Assembly: GCA_030616775.1 (NCBI GenBank)
Contig: JAUWWQ010000002.1
Coordinates: forward strand, 102,808-166,807
Direction of reading: 5' to 3'
Source: Planctomycetota bacterium
Lineage (GTDB): Bacteria > Planctomycetota > Phycisphaerae > UBA1845
DNA length: 64,000 nt
The notes under the pieces were generated by a model, which saw only the letters and a list, made by a program, of their open reading frames with translations, made no database searches and had not been told where the DNA came from. A program made the position numbers and the translations under genes. The first letter of the stretch is position 1; each line of letters begins with the position of its first letter. Shown piece after piece: positions 17,447 through 25,605 of this stretch.

Positions 17447-17836
17447 TTGGACACAGTCGGAATTCACTACATGGCCGAGTTGTATGATTGTCCCCGCGAT
17501 CTGCTCGACGATGAGACTTTTGTTATAGATACCTTGCGTCAGGCGGTCGACCGGGGGATGGCGACGCTACTCCACGAAGTGTCACATCATTTTCACCCGC
17601 AAGGTGTAACAGCGCTGGGTCTGATTGCGGAGTCGCACGTCGCCATCCACACTTGGCCTGAACATGGCTACGCGGCCGTTGACGTCTTTACTTGCGGCGA
17701 TCGGGCCGATGCTGAGAAGGCCTGTCTGTACCTGGTGGGGGCTCTGCAGGCCGGCAGGCACACGATCCGCAAGCTGACCCGCGGGACACAGGTCGGTAGC
17801 CGGGTCGCCCAGGAACGGCCGGCGTCGGTAGGCTGA
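17447..17836 (+). CDS. speD: S-adenosylmethionine decarboxylase proenzyme
   Basis: A 129-residue prokaryotic-type AdoMet decarboxylase. It supplies decarboxylated AdoMet as aminopropyl donor for spermidine. The self-cleavage site is Glu62-Ser63-His64 in AESHVAIHTWPEHGY; Ser63 becomes the pyruvoyl cofactor, and His68 and Cys83 (FTCG) are the conserved processing and catalytic residues. The start is a TTG with GGAG 9 bases upstream, which keeps the family N-terminus (VGIHYMAELYDC); the internal ATG at 17471 would remove conserved residues. It lies 37 bases upstream of speE in an obvious two-gene operon. Confidence 0.95.
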   Translation: MDTVGIHYMAELYDCPRDLLDDETFVIDTLRQAVDRGMATLLHEVSHHFHPQGVTALGLIAESHVAIHTWPEHGYAAVDVFTCGDRADAEKACLYLVGALQAGRHTIRKLTRGTQVGSRVAQERPASVG

Positions 17837-17873
17837 TCCGATCATCGGCTGGGAGCTCGAAGGAGGCTGTGCC

Positions 17874-18827
17874 ATGCCCGGCAGCGAGGTGGGCACCGAA
17901 TTCTGGATCTACGAGCATATCACTCCCTGGGACTTCTACGCTCACGGCGTCACCAGGGTGCTCGCATATCGAAGGACGCGGTTCCAGGAGATGTACATCG
18001 TGGAGACCGGCGTTTACGGCAAGGCGCTGGTTCTCGACGGCAAGTGGCAATCCTGTACCGGCGACGAGTTCCTCTATCACGAGCCGCTGGTTCATCCGGC
18101 CATGCTTCTTCACGGCTCGCCGCGCAGCGTGCTCATCCTAGGTGGGGGTGAAGGTGCGACCGCGCGTGAGGTACTGCGATGGAAGACGGTAGAGCGGGCG
18201 GCAATGGTCGACATCGACGAGGAGGTGGTCGAGGCCTGCAGGGAGCACCTCGTCGAGATGCACCAGAAAGTCTTCGACGACCCGCGCCTGGAGGTCGTCA
18301 TCGACGACGCCTTGAACGTTCTGGACACCACCAAGCAGACGTGGGACGTAATCATTTCCGATCTTTCGGATCCTATCGAGCATGGGCCTTCGTTCAAGCT
18401 TTTTACGAAGGAGTATTTTGAAAAGGCCAAAGGCGTGCTCGCGCCGGACGGCGTTTTCGTCATGCAGGCGGGGCCTGTGTCACCGGCCGAGTTGACCATG
18501 CACGCCCGATTGGTTCGGACAATGAAGACCGTGTTCGACCACGTTCAATCTTATTGCACCTACGTCCCTACCTACGCAGCACCATGGGGCTTCGCCTTGG
18601 GCACCGCCCGGCCGATCGATACCCGACCCGATCCCGGTCAAATCGATCGCCACCTGCAAGAGAAAACAACCGGCGGACTGCGAATGCTCGACGGTACTAC
18701 CCTGCTGGGGATGCTCCAACTGCCCGTCCATATTCGGCGGGCAATAGCCGACGAAACGCGCATCTACACGCTGGAAGACCCGCCGAAGTTCTTCGGCAAG
18801 GGCACAGCCCCAGAGCAATCCGCCTGA
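17874..18827 (+). CDS. speE: Spermidine synthase (polyamine aminopropyltransferase)
   Basis: A 317-residue spermidine synthase. It transfers the aminopropyl group of decarboxylated AdoMet to putrescine (or a related amine) in the cytoplasm. The N-terminal beta-strand domain includes FQEMYIVETGVYGKALVLDG and GDEFLYHEPLVHP. The Rossmann methyltransferase-like domain has LILGGGEGATAREVLRW, MVDIDEEVV and DVIISDLSDPIEHGP, where the Asp residues correspond to the active site. AAGGAGG precedes the ATG by 9 bases. It follows speD in the same operon, so donor and transfer steps are co-expressed. Acceptor specificity cannot be fixed from sequence. Confidence 0.95.
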   Translation: MPGSEVGTEFWIYEHITPWDFYAHGVTRVLAYRRTRFQEMYIVETGVYGKALVLDGKWQSCTGDEFLYHEPLVHPAMLLHGSPRSVLILGGGEGATAREVLRWKTVERAAMVDIDEEVVEACREHLVEMHQKVFDDPRLEVVIDDALNVLDTTKQTWDVIISDLSDPIEHGPSFKLFTKEYFEKAKGVLAPDGVFVMQAGPVSPAELTMHARLVRTMKTVFDHVQSYCTYVPTYAAPWGFALGTARPIDTRPDPGQIDRHLQEKTTGGLRMLDGTTLLGMLQLPVHIRRAIADETRIYTLEDPPKFFGKGTAPEQSA

Positions 18828-19495
18828 CCAATGCTTCTGACTGCAATCACGCCCACGCGGTCGAATCCCAGGGCGCCCCCACAGGCAACGCCATGGGTCG
18901 TCCCGCCAGCAGCACAACCCACGCTAAAGACAGCCCGTTTACCAGGTTGGCGCGTGGGAAGTTAGGACAAATAGACAATAAAGGGGTATTGGGCAGTCTC
19001 GACACTCGGTACGCCAGGCGCCGTGGCAAACTAGACAAAGAGAACTGGCCATCGCGTGGCATCCGATGCTGTCTGGATGCTGATCGTTTCGTCAACACGA
19101 ACACCTAGTGCGCAGGGAACTCCCACTGATGTTTTTCACATGATTTATCGCTTGACACATCCGAGATTTTTCAGGTAACATAATGCCCACACGTGGGCGG
19201 CGCGAAGTGTGACCGCATGTCATTCGGTGTTTCTCGCATCGCTGCCTGGAGGTGTATGAAGAATGCGCGGATGCTTTGGCACTCAAGCGTTCGAGCGAAA
19301 CCCGCACGTCGCAGGCATCTTCTATCCGTATCCGGAGCGGGGAGGAATAGACACGTGTTCCCCTCCGAGCAGGTCAACAACGCTGTACGACGCGAGCGCA
19401 AGAAGAACGAGCCACCGGAAAACAAGGTATCCGGTGCTCTCACAGTTTTCGAGTTGTCACCGTTTTCCCTTTTCACCCTTGCAGGAGGCAGAAAA
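18828..19495. other. Intergenic region and long leader of the beta-helix gene
   Basis: About 670 bases after speE. No gene recognised. A candidate promoter lies at 19152-19181, which would leave a leader of about 300 bases before the ATG at 19496. Short open frames in it lack ribosome binding sites. Confidence 0.45.
19152..19181 (+). promoter_or_regulatory. Candidate sigma70-type promoter
   Basis: TTGACA at 19152-19157 and TAACAT at 19176-19181, spacing 18 bases, in a locally AT-rich patch. It would drive the beta-helix surface protein gene with a long leader. Confidence 0.4.
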
Positions 19496-21421
19496 ATGAA
19501 CGCAAGGCTAGCTCAAATGGCTTGTTACATCGCTTACGTATTGCTCGCCGTCCCGCAGGCGCAAGCTCAGAATTGCTGTCAATGATGGAACGACCCGTCT
19601 CCGGTCGGAGACACTGCGTGTGACGATGGCACTGTTGACCAGTACACCTGCGAGGTAACCTACGCGCCCCTCTGGGACCACTGCGAGTTTCATGCGAATG
19701 CGTACTGCGATGGACAGGACAAATGTGTTCCCTACGCAGTTATCTACGTCGATGACGACGCACCGCTCGGTGGTGACGGGACAAGCTGGGCGACGGGGTT
19801 CGAGTACCTTCAAGACGCCCTGGCTGTGGCAACCAGCGGTGATCAGATCCACGTAGCCGGTGGCACCTACAAACCCGACCAGGACGAAGCCGGGAATGTC
19901 ACGCTGGGCGACCGCGCCGCTACATTTCACCTCATCAGTGGCGTATCGCTCTACGGCGGCTACGTGGGGCTGGCGGACCCCGGCAATCCAGATGAACGTG
20001 ACATCATTTCCTACGAGACGATCCTCACTGGCGACCTCAACAGTGATGACGATTCAGATCCAGGTAGTAGCTGCTGCGCCGCTAATGGGGCACCGGGCTG
20101 CGATGACCCACTCTGCCAAGCAGCAGTGTGCGCGGAAGAGCCGAGCTGCTGCGACACCGAGTGGAGTAGAGTCTGCGCTCTGCTAGCATTGCTTCGGTGT
20201 TGCGATTCCTGCCGAAATACGTGCGAGAACAGCTACCACGTCGTCACAGGCAGCGGCACCGACCAGACAGCGGTCCTCGACGGGTTCACCATCACTGCCG
20301 GCTATGCAAACGGCGTTGCCCCCCCGCAGGACGGCTGGGGCGGTGGGATGTACAACTATATGGGTAGCCCGACGGTGGCGAACTGCACGTTCCGCAACAA
20401 CTCGGCTAATGCTGGTGGCGGGATGAACAACGACGTCAACAGCAACCCAAGGATAACCAATTGCACCTTCCTCGATAATATGGCCGAGTGCGCTGGTGCG
20501 CTGGAGATCTACCAAAGCAGCCCGACGGTGACCGACTGCACGTTTACCGGAAACTCTGCCCAGTATGGCGGTGGAGTTGAGAACTACGACCAAGGCCACC
20601 CGACGCTGACCAACTGCACTTTCACCGGCAACTTCGCCTCCCGTAATGGCGGTGGGATGGAGAACTATTTCAACAGCAGCCCAACGCTCATCAACTGCAC
20701 GTTCCAAGAAAACGTGGTCTATGGGGTGGGGCCTTATGTGGATTTCGGGGGGGCAGGGATAGACAACGGCAACAACAGCAGCCCAACGCTGACTAACTGC
20801 ACTTTCACCAGCAACTTGGCGTATGACTACGGCGGGGGGGTGTATAATCGCGATACGAGTAGCCCGACATTGACCGGATGCGTTTTGACCGGCAATTCAG
20901 CCAATGAAGATGGCGGTGGGATCTACGCCTCCAACTTGGACATCGAACTCATTAATTGTACCATCAGTGGAAATAGGGCAGGCAACCACGGTGGTGGCAT
21001 CTTTGGAGGTTGCGTAGCCAAGAACACCATCGTTTGGGGCAACTGCGCGGATACCGCAGAGGGCGACGAATGGTACGGGGACGGAAGCTGCAGCTTAGTT
21101 GCATGTTGTAACGACCTGGGACCCGGTGTCGATGGTTTTGGCACGTGCGTTATTGACTGTGCCCTGGGACCTAATATCGAAGCGAACCCGGTTTTCTGCA
21201 AGCCGGAGCCCTGCGGGAACGCACCAACCGCCGAAGGTAAGTACTATCTTTGTCCGGGCTCCCCCTGCGCCGAGAACGATCCGTGTGGGAGAATCGGAGC
21301 CCTCGGCCTCAAGAGCGTAATCCCTGCTGTCTCCGAGTGGGGGCTGATCCTGCTGACGCTCCTGCTGCTCACGGCGGGGAAGATTATCCTTCGTCGGCGC
21401 GGTAGGGCCGGGGCGGCATGA
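19496..21421 (+). pseudogene. Beta-helix surface protein with IPTL-CTERM-like tail, interrupted by in-frame TGA
   Basis: The ATG at 19496 has GGAGG 8 bases upstream and begins a clean signal peptide (MNARLAQMACYIAYVLLAV... ending AQA). Codon 30 (19583-19585) is TGA. The same frame then stays open to 21421, and the protein continues sensibly (WNDPSPVGDTACDDG). Domains after the stop: a YVDDDAPLGGDG start block typical of polymorphic beta-helix proteins, a Cys-rich module at residues 191-243, repeated GGGM/NCTF-GN coils of a Pmp-like right-handed beta-helix, and a C-terminal SEWGLILLTLLLL helix followed by RRR, matching IPTL-CTERM sorting signals. Either the gene is broken by one nonsense change, the base is an error, or TGA is read through. 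It is a paralogue of the gene at 61462. Confidence 0.75.
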
Positions 21422-21543
21422 GCAGCCGATGACAAGGATGAGGGATGAAGGATGAACGCTACTCTGTAGCACGAGCACAAGCGGAGGCGAATGGCCGGCT
21501 TCCGACGGGCGCGGCTCTGCTTTGGTCGCGATACGGAGTATGA

Positions 21544-21620
21544 CCGCTTCCTGATCCGCCTGAGGCGGACGGTTCGGTTGTGGAGCAGTGCCGCTTCCTG
21601 ATCCGCCTGAGGCGGACGGT
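21544..21620. repeat. Direct doublet of a 30-base hairpin repeat
   Basis: Two identical 30-base copies at 21544-21573 and 21591-21620 (period 47). Each contains the palindrome TCCGCCTGAGGCGGA, so each can fold into a hairpin with 7-base arms. The doublet sits between the convergent beta-helix and transglutaminase genes, right next to the latter's stop codon, and may act as a bidirectional terminator. Confidence 0.85.
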
Positions 21621-21625
21621 ACGGC

Positions 21626-23260
21626 TCAATCGGTTGTGGTCGGCGGGGGTTCGGCTGGTTCCAGGGGTTCCCAGAAGCCGAAGTTGTCCTCGTCCACGTT
21701 GCAGTATCCAGTGGCCTTGTACTTGGCGAAGGAGTTATAGCTCCAACCGACGCACTCGGAATCACCGCCGCCCTGGGTGGTGATCAGGAAGCGATTGCTC
21801 AGCTCGCCGAAGCCTCTGCCCTGGTCGGCCGGCGACTTGGCGTCGCCGCGGTTGGCATCCACCGGTACCCAGCCGTAATTGGGCAGATAAATCTGGGCCC
21901 AGCGGTGGAAGGCTTTGTCGATACTGGCGTCGTCGCCGCGGACGACGATGCTGCCCTGATAGCGTGCGGGCAAACCGGCCGCCCGGCAAAGGGCCACATA
22001 CGAATAGGTATACTCCGAACACGAGCCGCTGCCCCGCTTCAAGACGACCTCGGGTATATCCCACCCACCGACCATCTCATACTCCAACGAATCGATGATA
22101 AAGTCGTAGATCTTCCGGCCAATCCAGTAGGGATTCTTCTCGTCGCCGACGATCTTCTTGACCGTCTTTTGAATGTAGGGGCTGTTGATGCGGTAGCGCG
22201 AGCTGTCGGCCGTGTACTTCTCGCGAATCCCGGCGGGGATGTCCTCCAAGGTGCCCGTGTTTTCGGGGATGATCAAGTAGCGGATGGCTGAGACTTCAGC
22301 TTCGACCGAGTATGTCAACGTGGCCTTTGTTCCCGATGGCACACTGCCGAGGTTGAGCACGGCGCAGGCCTGGTCCCACCGGTCATGGGCCACTTTGGAC
22401 GGCAGAGTCGAAAAGGCCGGGTCGGTAAGCAGCTTCTGGTTGGGAAGCTCCATCGGAAGGGCTATGTTGAGTGTCAAATCCGTGACCTGCCCGGGCCCGT
22501 AGTTGTTCAGGGCCCAAAGGTATTCGACCCTGGCCCGCCTGGTGTCCGACAGGCTGTACATCTGCTCATCCTTGATGACGAGCTGGTAAACCTTGCGGGT
22601 TTGGAAATCGACGTTCCACAGGTGGTCGTCGAGCCAGGTGATCCCGGCGGGGTATGGGCCCGGAGCCTTGAGAATGGCCAGGACCTTCCCATCCTCCGGA
22701 TCCACCATGTACAGCTCGTCCTTGATCCGATCGCTGACCCACAGGTACTTGCCGTCGTGGGCCAGGCAGCGGCACGACCGGTTGGGTACGTCGAAGTAGC
22801 CCAGGATCGTTCCGTCGTCCGGGAAGACCTTATATATTTTGCCCCTGGCCAGGATGAACAGCTTGCCGTCGGCAAAGGCCAGCCCGGTTGCGCTGGAGGC
22901 CGGTGCCCGAAAGGTGTTCTCCACAACGCCGGTGTCGAGGTTCAGGGCATAAACACCGCCGGTATGGTCATCGGAGATGTACAGCTTGCCCTGGGCATAG
23001 GTCAGGCCGTGAGGCTTCAGCGTGGGCGCATCCCAGGTGCGGGTGACGTTCCCGTCCGCGCGGCTGATCTCGAAGATCTTAGCCTCTCGCCAATCAGCCA
23101 CGAACAGATGTTTTCCGTCCGATGCCAGCCCCGAGGGGTACTTGCAGGGCCCCTCAAACGAGGCTTTCAAGTCCCCCGGTGCAGCCCAAACCGGTCCCGC
23201 ACAAACGGTAAGCACAGCGGGCAATACGAGGCGCCATATTCCGTTAACCGTACTCTTCAT
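21626..23260 (-). CDS. Secreted transglutaminase-like protein with N-terminal beta-propeller
   Basis: A 544-residue exported protein. The ATG at 23260 follows GGGAGC at 8 bases and opens a signal peptide ending in VWA. Residues 25-230 contain repeated propeller-like strands (PSGLASDGKHLFVADW, PHGLTYAQGKLYISDD, GLAFADGKLFILARG), resembling SMP-30/NHL repeats. The C-terminal part is a transglutaminase-core domain with the catalytic triad: Cys in RGSGSCSEYTYSYVAL, His in KAFHRWAQIYLP and Asp in WVPVDANRGD. Such domains usually act as proteases or amidases on cell-envelope or protein substrates. It is the last gene of a minus-strand run behind a serine hydrolase and an S9 peptidase, 207 bases downstream. 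Confidence 0.88.
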   Translation of the reverse strand: MKSTVNGIWRLVLPAVLTVCAGPVWAAPGDLKASFEGPCKYPSGLASDGKHLFVADWREAKIFEISRADGNVTRTWDAPTLKPHGLTYAQGKLYISDDHTGGVYALNLDTGVVENTFRAPASSATGLAFADGKLFILARGKIYKVFPDDGTILGYFDVPNRSCRCLAHDGKYLWVSDRIKDELYMVDPEDGKVLAILKAPGPYPAGITWLDDHLWNVDFQTRKVYQLVIKDEQMYSLSDTRRARVEYLWALNNYGPGQVTDLTLNIALPMELPNQKLLTDPAFSTLPSKVAHDRWDQACAVLNLGSVPSGTKATLTYSVEAEVSAIRYLIIPENTGTLEDIPAGIREKYTADSSRYRINSPYIQKTVKKIVGDEKNPYWIGRKIYDFIIDSLEYEMVGGWDIPEVVLKRGSGSCSEYTYSYVALCRAAGLPARYQGSIVVRGDDASIDKAFHRWAQIYLPNYGWVPVDANRGDAKSPADQGRGFGELSNRFLITTQGGGDSECVGWSYNSFAKYKATGYCNVDEDNFGFWEPLEPAEPPPTTTD

Positions 23261-23467
23261 GATAATGCTCCCATTACAGCGTCTCACCGGCCTTATCCCG
23301 GCGAGGCTCTCGATATTTCACAGTCGTGGAGAAACGTTGTCTCTCCTTCATTCCACTACCAGACGCATCGCCATTCTACTCCTGTCACAGCAGTATACTC
23401 GCTGAAGCGTAAGCCAACCACCCGGTGAATCTGCTCCGGGACCGTCACGACAAGCATGTTTGCCGGC

Positions 23468-25564
23468 CTATTCCAGCTTCTTGAGCATCTTCCTCGCGTG
23501 CTCGTGGCCAGGATCGGCTTCCAGGGCTTTCCTGTACAACTCCTTTCCCTTTTTGATGTATATTTCAGCCATACTGTCATACAAGGCAGGTTCTTCAGGC
23601 AACAAATCGGCGGCGGCCTCAAGGAGTGCCAGGGCTTCGTCCAGCCTCTCGTTTCCAAGAAGGTTCAGAGCATCTTTACTGACGCTTTCCGCCAGGACCT
23701 TCGGATCGTCCCAATGAAGCTCCAAGGCCGTTTTTAAGGCTGCCCGGGCCTTATCTTTTTCGCCAAGACATGCACGGGCGATAGCCGTCGTAACGTGTGC
23801 GGTGCATGATCGAGGATAGAGACCCACCGACAACATCGCCACTTCCAGGGCAGCCTTCTTATTGCCCTTCACGCCAAATTCTCTGGTTACCCGAGCGAAT
23901 TCCGCTGAGAAGTCCGGGTAGATCTCCCTACCCTCAAAGAGCTTTTTCAATCTGCCGCCAATGTTCGTGAGATCAGTGAAGGCTGTGATCGCCAGCCTCC
24001 GAGTATAGTCGTTCCAGGTCCTGTCCCAGTCATCACTCCACTGCCGGACAAGCCTTTCTAATTCCTTCGACAATTGATGCTCGTTCCGATGCTCGACATT
24101 CTGTCTGCATATCTTCACGTAATCGCTGAAAAAGGGAATGGCCCCCATTTTATAATAGAGACCCATGTGCTCCGCTCCCATTGCCTCTTGAAGCTTCATG
24201 GCCATGTACGAACCGACCTTGACGAACGCCTCCTCAGCAACAGGGTGTCTGCCATCGGTTATTTTCTTTCGCGCCTCATTATAATCCGATTCGAGAGCCT
24301 CACGGCTCAGGCAGGAATTGAAGGTCGCGAAGGCTTTATCCAGATCAGCGAAGTCTGTCGACCGCGGCTTCTCATATCTCGTAAAATAGCACAGGCCGTA
24401 ATTAAATGTCTCCCAGATACCGCTGTAGAGACCAGCATCGACCCTATCGCCTATGTACACTGGCATGTTCCAGGCTTCATTCAGGACAAGCTGTGCCAGT
24501 CGATGAGAGTAGACGTGAAGGTTTGCACCTTCCAGGTTATAGGCAAGGGCAAAGGTGAACTTCGCTTCGGGGAAGCGCACCAACAGTGTTCGTGTTTCCG
24601 GCTGCCCTCCGGTATGAAAAACATGAAACCGGCCGTTTACAGGTGATATCACCCATCCAAGGCCGTAGTCTGTGAATCGCCCCTCCTTTGTCGCCAGGGA
24701 GGTATACATCATGTCAGTACTTTCAGGAGAGAGCACCTCGTGGGCATCCAAGCCCTTCGCATACTTAAGCAGATCCACCACTGTGGAACGGGTCCCACCA
24801 GCGGCGAAGCGACTGCTGATGTCAACATACTCAGAGTTCTTCAGCTTGCCATCGAGTATGCGATATCCTTGTACCCTATTGGGAATGATGCGATCAGGAT
24901 CGTCCATGCATGTGTCGTGCATCCCCAGCGGCTCCCATAGACGCTCCCGCACGTAGTCCCCAAAAGGTTGCTTGGCCGCGCCCTCAATGACCGCACCAAG
25001 CAGATTATAGCCATAGCTTGAGTATTCGTATTTGGCACCAGGCTCGGCAACCAGATCGAAATCCGCAAAGATGGCCAGAGCATCGCGCGTGTCCTTGCGG
25101 GTTTTAATATGGCCCTCGACATCATAGTTCTTATAATGACTGATGCCACCAAGGTGGCCCAGAAGCTGCCGCACTGTGACAGGCCACCTCTTCCAGGGGA
25201 AGTCGGGGACGTATTGTTGCACCTCGGCATCCAAATCAACTTTGCCCTGCTCCATAAGTTGGAGAATTGCAACGGCAGTCATCGACTTTGTGTTCGAGGC
25301 AAGACGATAGGACGATCTTTCGGTTGCTGGGGACTTGTTCTCGAGGTCAGCGTAGCCAAAACCCCGGGCCCAAAGAAAATCGTCTTTCATGAATGCGACT
25401 GACAGGCCGGGTATTCTGTCGACCTCCATCTGTTGCCGAACAAACTGCTCGAAGACCTTTACCTCGGCAGAGTACCTGTCTGTCTGGCCGGCACGGAGGA
25501 ACTGGCAAGTCAACAACAATACCACGAGCGTGCCAAGTGAGAGCCGGTAGGCGGAATGTCTCAT
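23468..25564 (-). CDS. Secreted beta-lactamase-type serine hydrolase with C-terminal TPRs
   Basis: A 698-residue exported protein. The ATG at 25564 opens a signal peptide (MRHSAYRLSLGTLVVLLLTC). The class C beta-lactamase / penicillin-binding-like domain spans about residues 35-350. It has the SxxK motif SNTK, the tyrosine motif YSSYGYN and a FHTGGQPE segment where the third motif (HxG) falls. The family includes D-aminopeptidases and esterases, so antibiotic hydrolysis should not be assumed. The middle third has no assigned domain. The last 100 residues are TPR-like helices (DEALALLEAAADLLPEE...). The S9 peptidase gene ends 41 bases upstream, and the two are probably co-transcribed. Confidence 0.87.
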   Translation of the reverse strand: MRHSAYRLSLGTLVVLLLTCQFLRAGQTDRYSAEVKVFEQFVRQQMEVDRIPGLSVAFMKDDFLWARGFGYADLENKSPATERSSYRLASNTKSMTAVAILQLMEQGKVDLDAEVQQYVPDFPWKRWPVTVRQLLGHLGGISHYKNYDVEGHIKTRKDTRDALAIFADFDLVAEPGAKYEYSSYGYNLLGAVIEGAAKQPFGDYVRERLWEPLGMHDTCMDDPDRIIPNRVQGYRILDGKLKNSEYVDISSRFAAGGTRSTVVDLLKYAKGLDAHEVLSPESTDMMYTSLATKEGRFTDYGLGWVISPVNGRFHVFHTGGQPETRTLLVRFPEAKFTFALAYNLEGANLHVYSHRLAQLVLNEAWNMPVYIGDRVDAGLYSGIWETFNYGLCYFTRYEKPRSTDFADLDKAFATFNSCLSREALESDYNEARKKITDGRHPVAEEAFVKVGSYMAMKLQEAMGAEHMGLYYKMGAIPFFSDYVKICRQNVEHRNEHQLSKELERLVRQWSDDWDRTWNDYTRRLAITAFTDLTNIGGRLKKLFEGREIYPDFSAEFARVTREFGVKGNKKAALEVAMLSVGLYPRSCTAHVTTAIARACLGEKDKARAALKTALELHWDDPKVLAESVSKDALNLLGNERLDEALALLEAAADLLPEEPALYDSMAEIYIKKGKELYRKALEADPGHEHARKMLKKLE

Positions 25565-25605
25565 AACAGTCTCACGTTTGCAGTAAATCGATTCTCTATG
25601 TGCTG

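Noticed and set aside
23468..25564. Annotation of this gene as an antibiotic-resistance beta-lactamase
   Set aside because: The SxxK fold is shared with many peptidases and esterases, and the TPR tail and hydrolase neighbours do not point to resistance.
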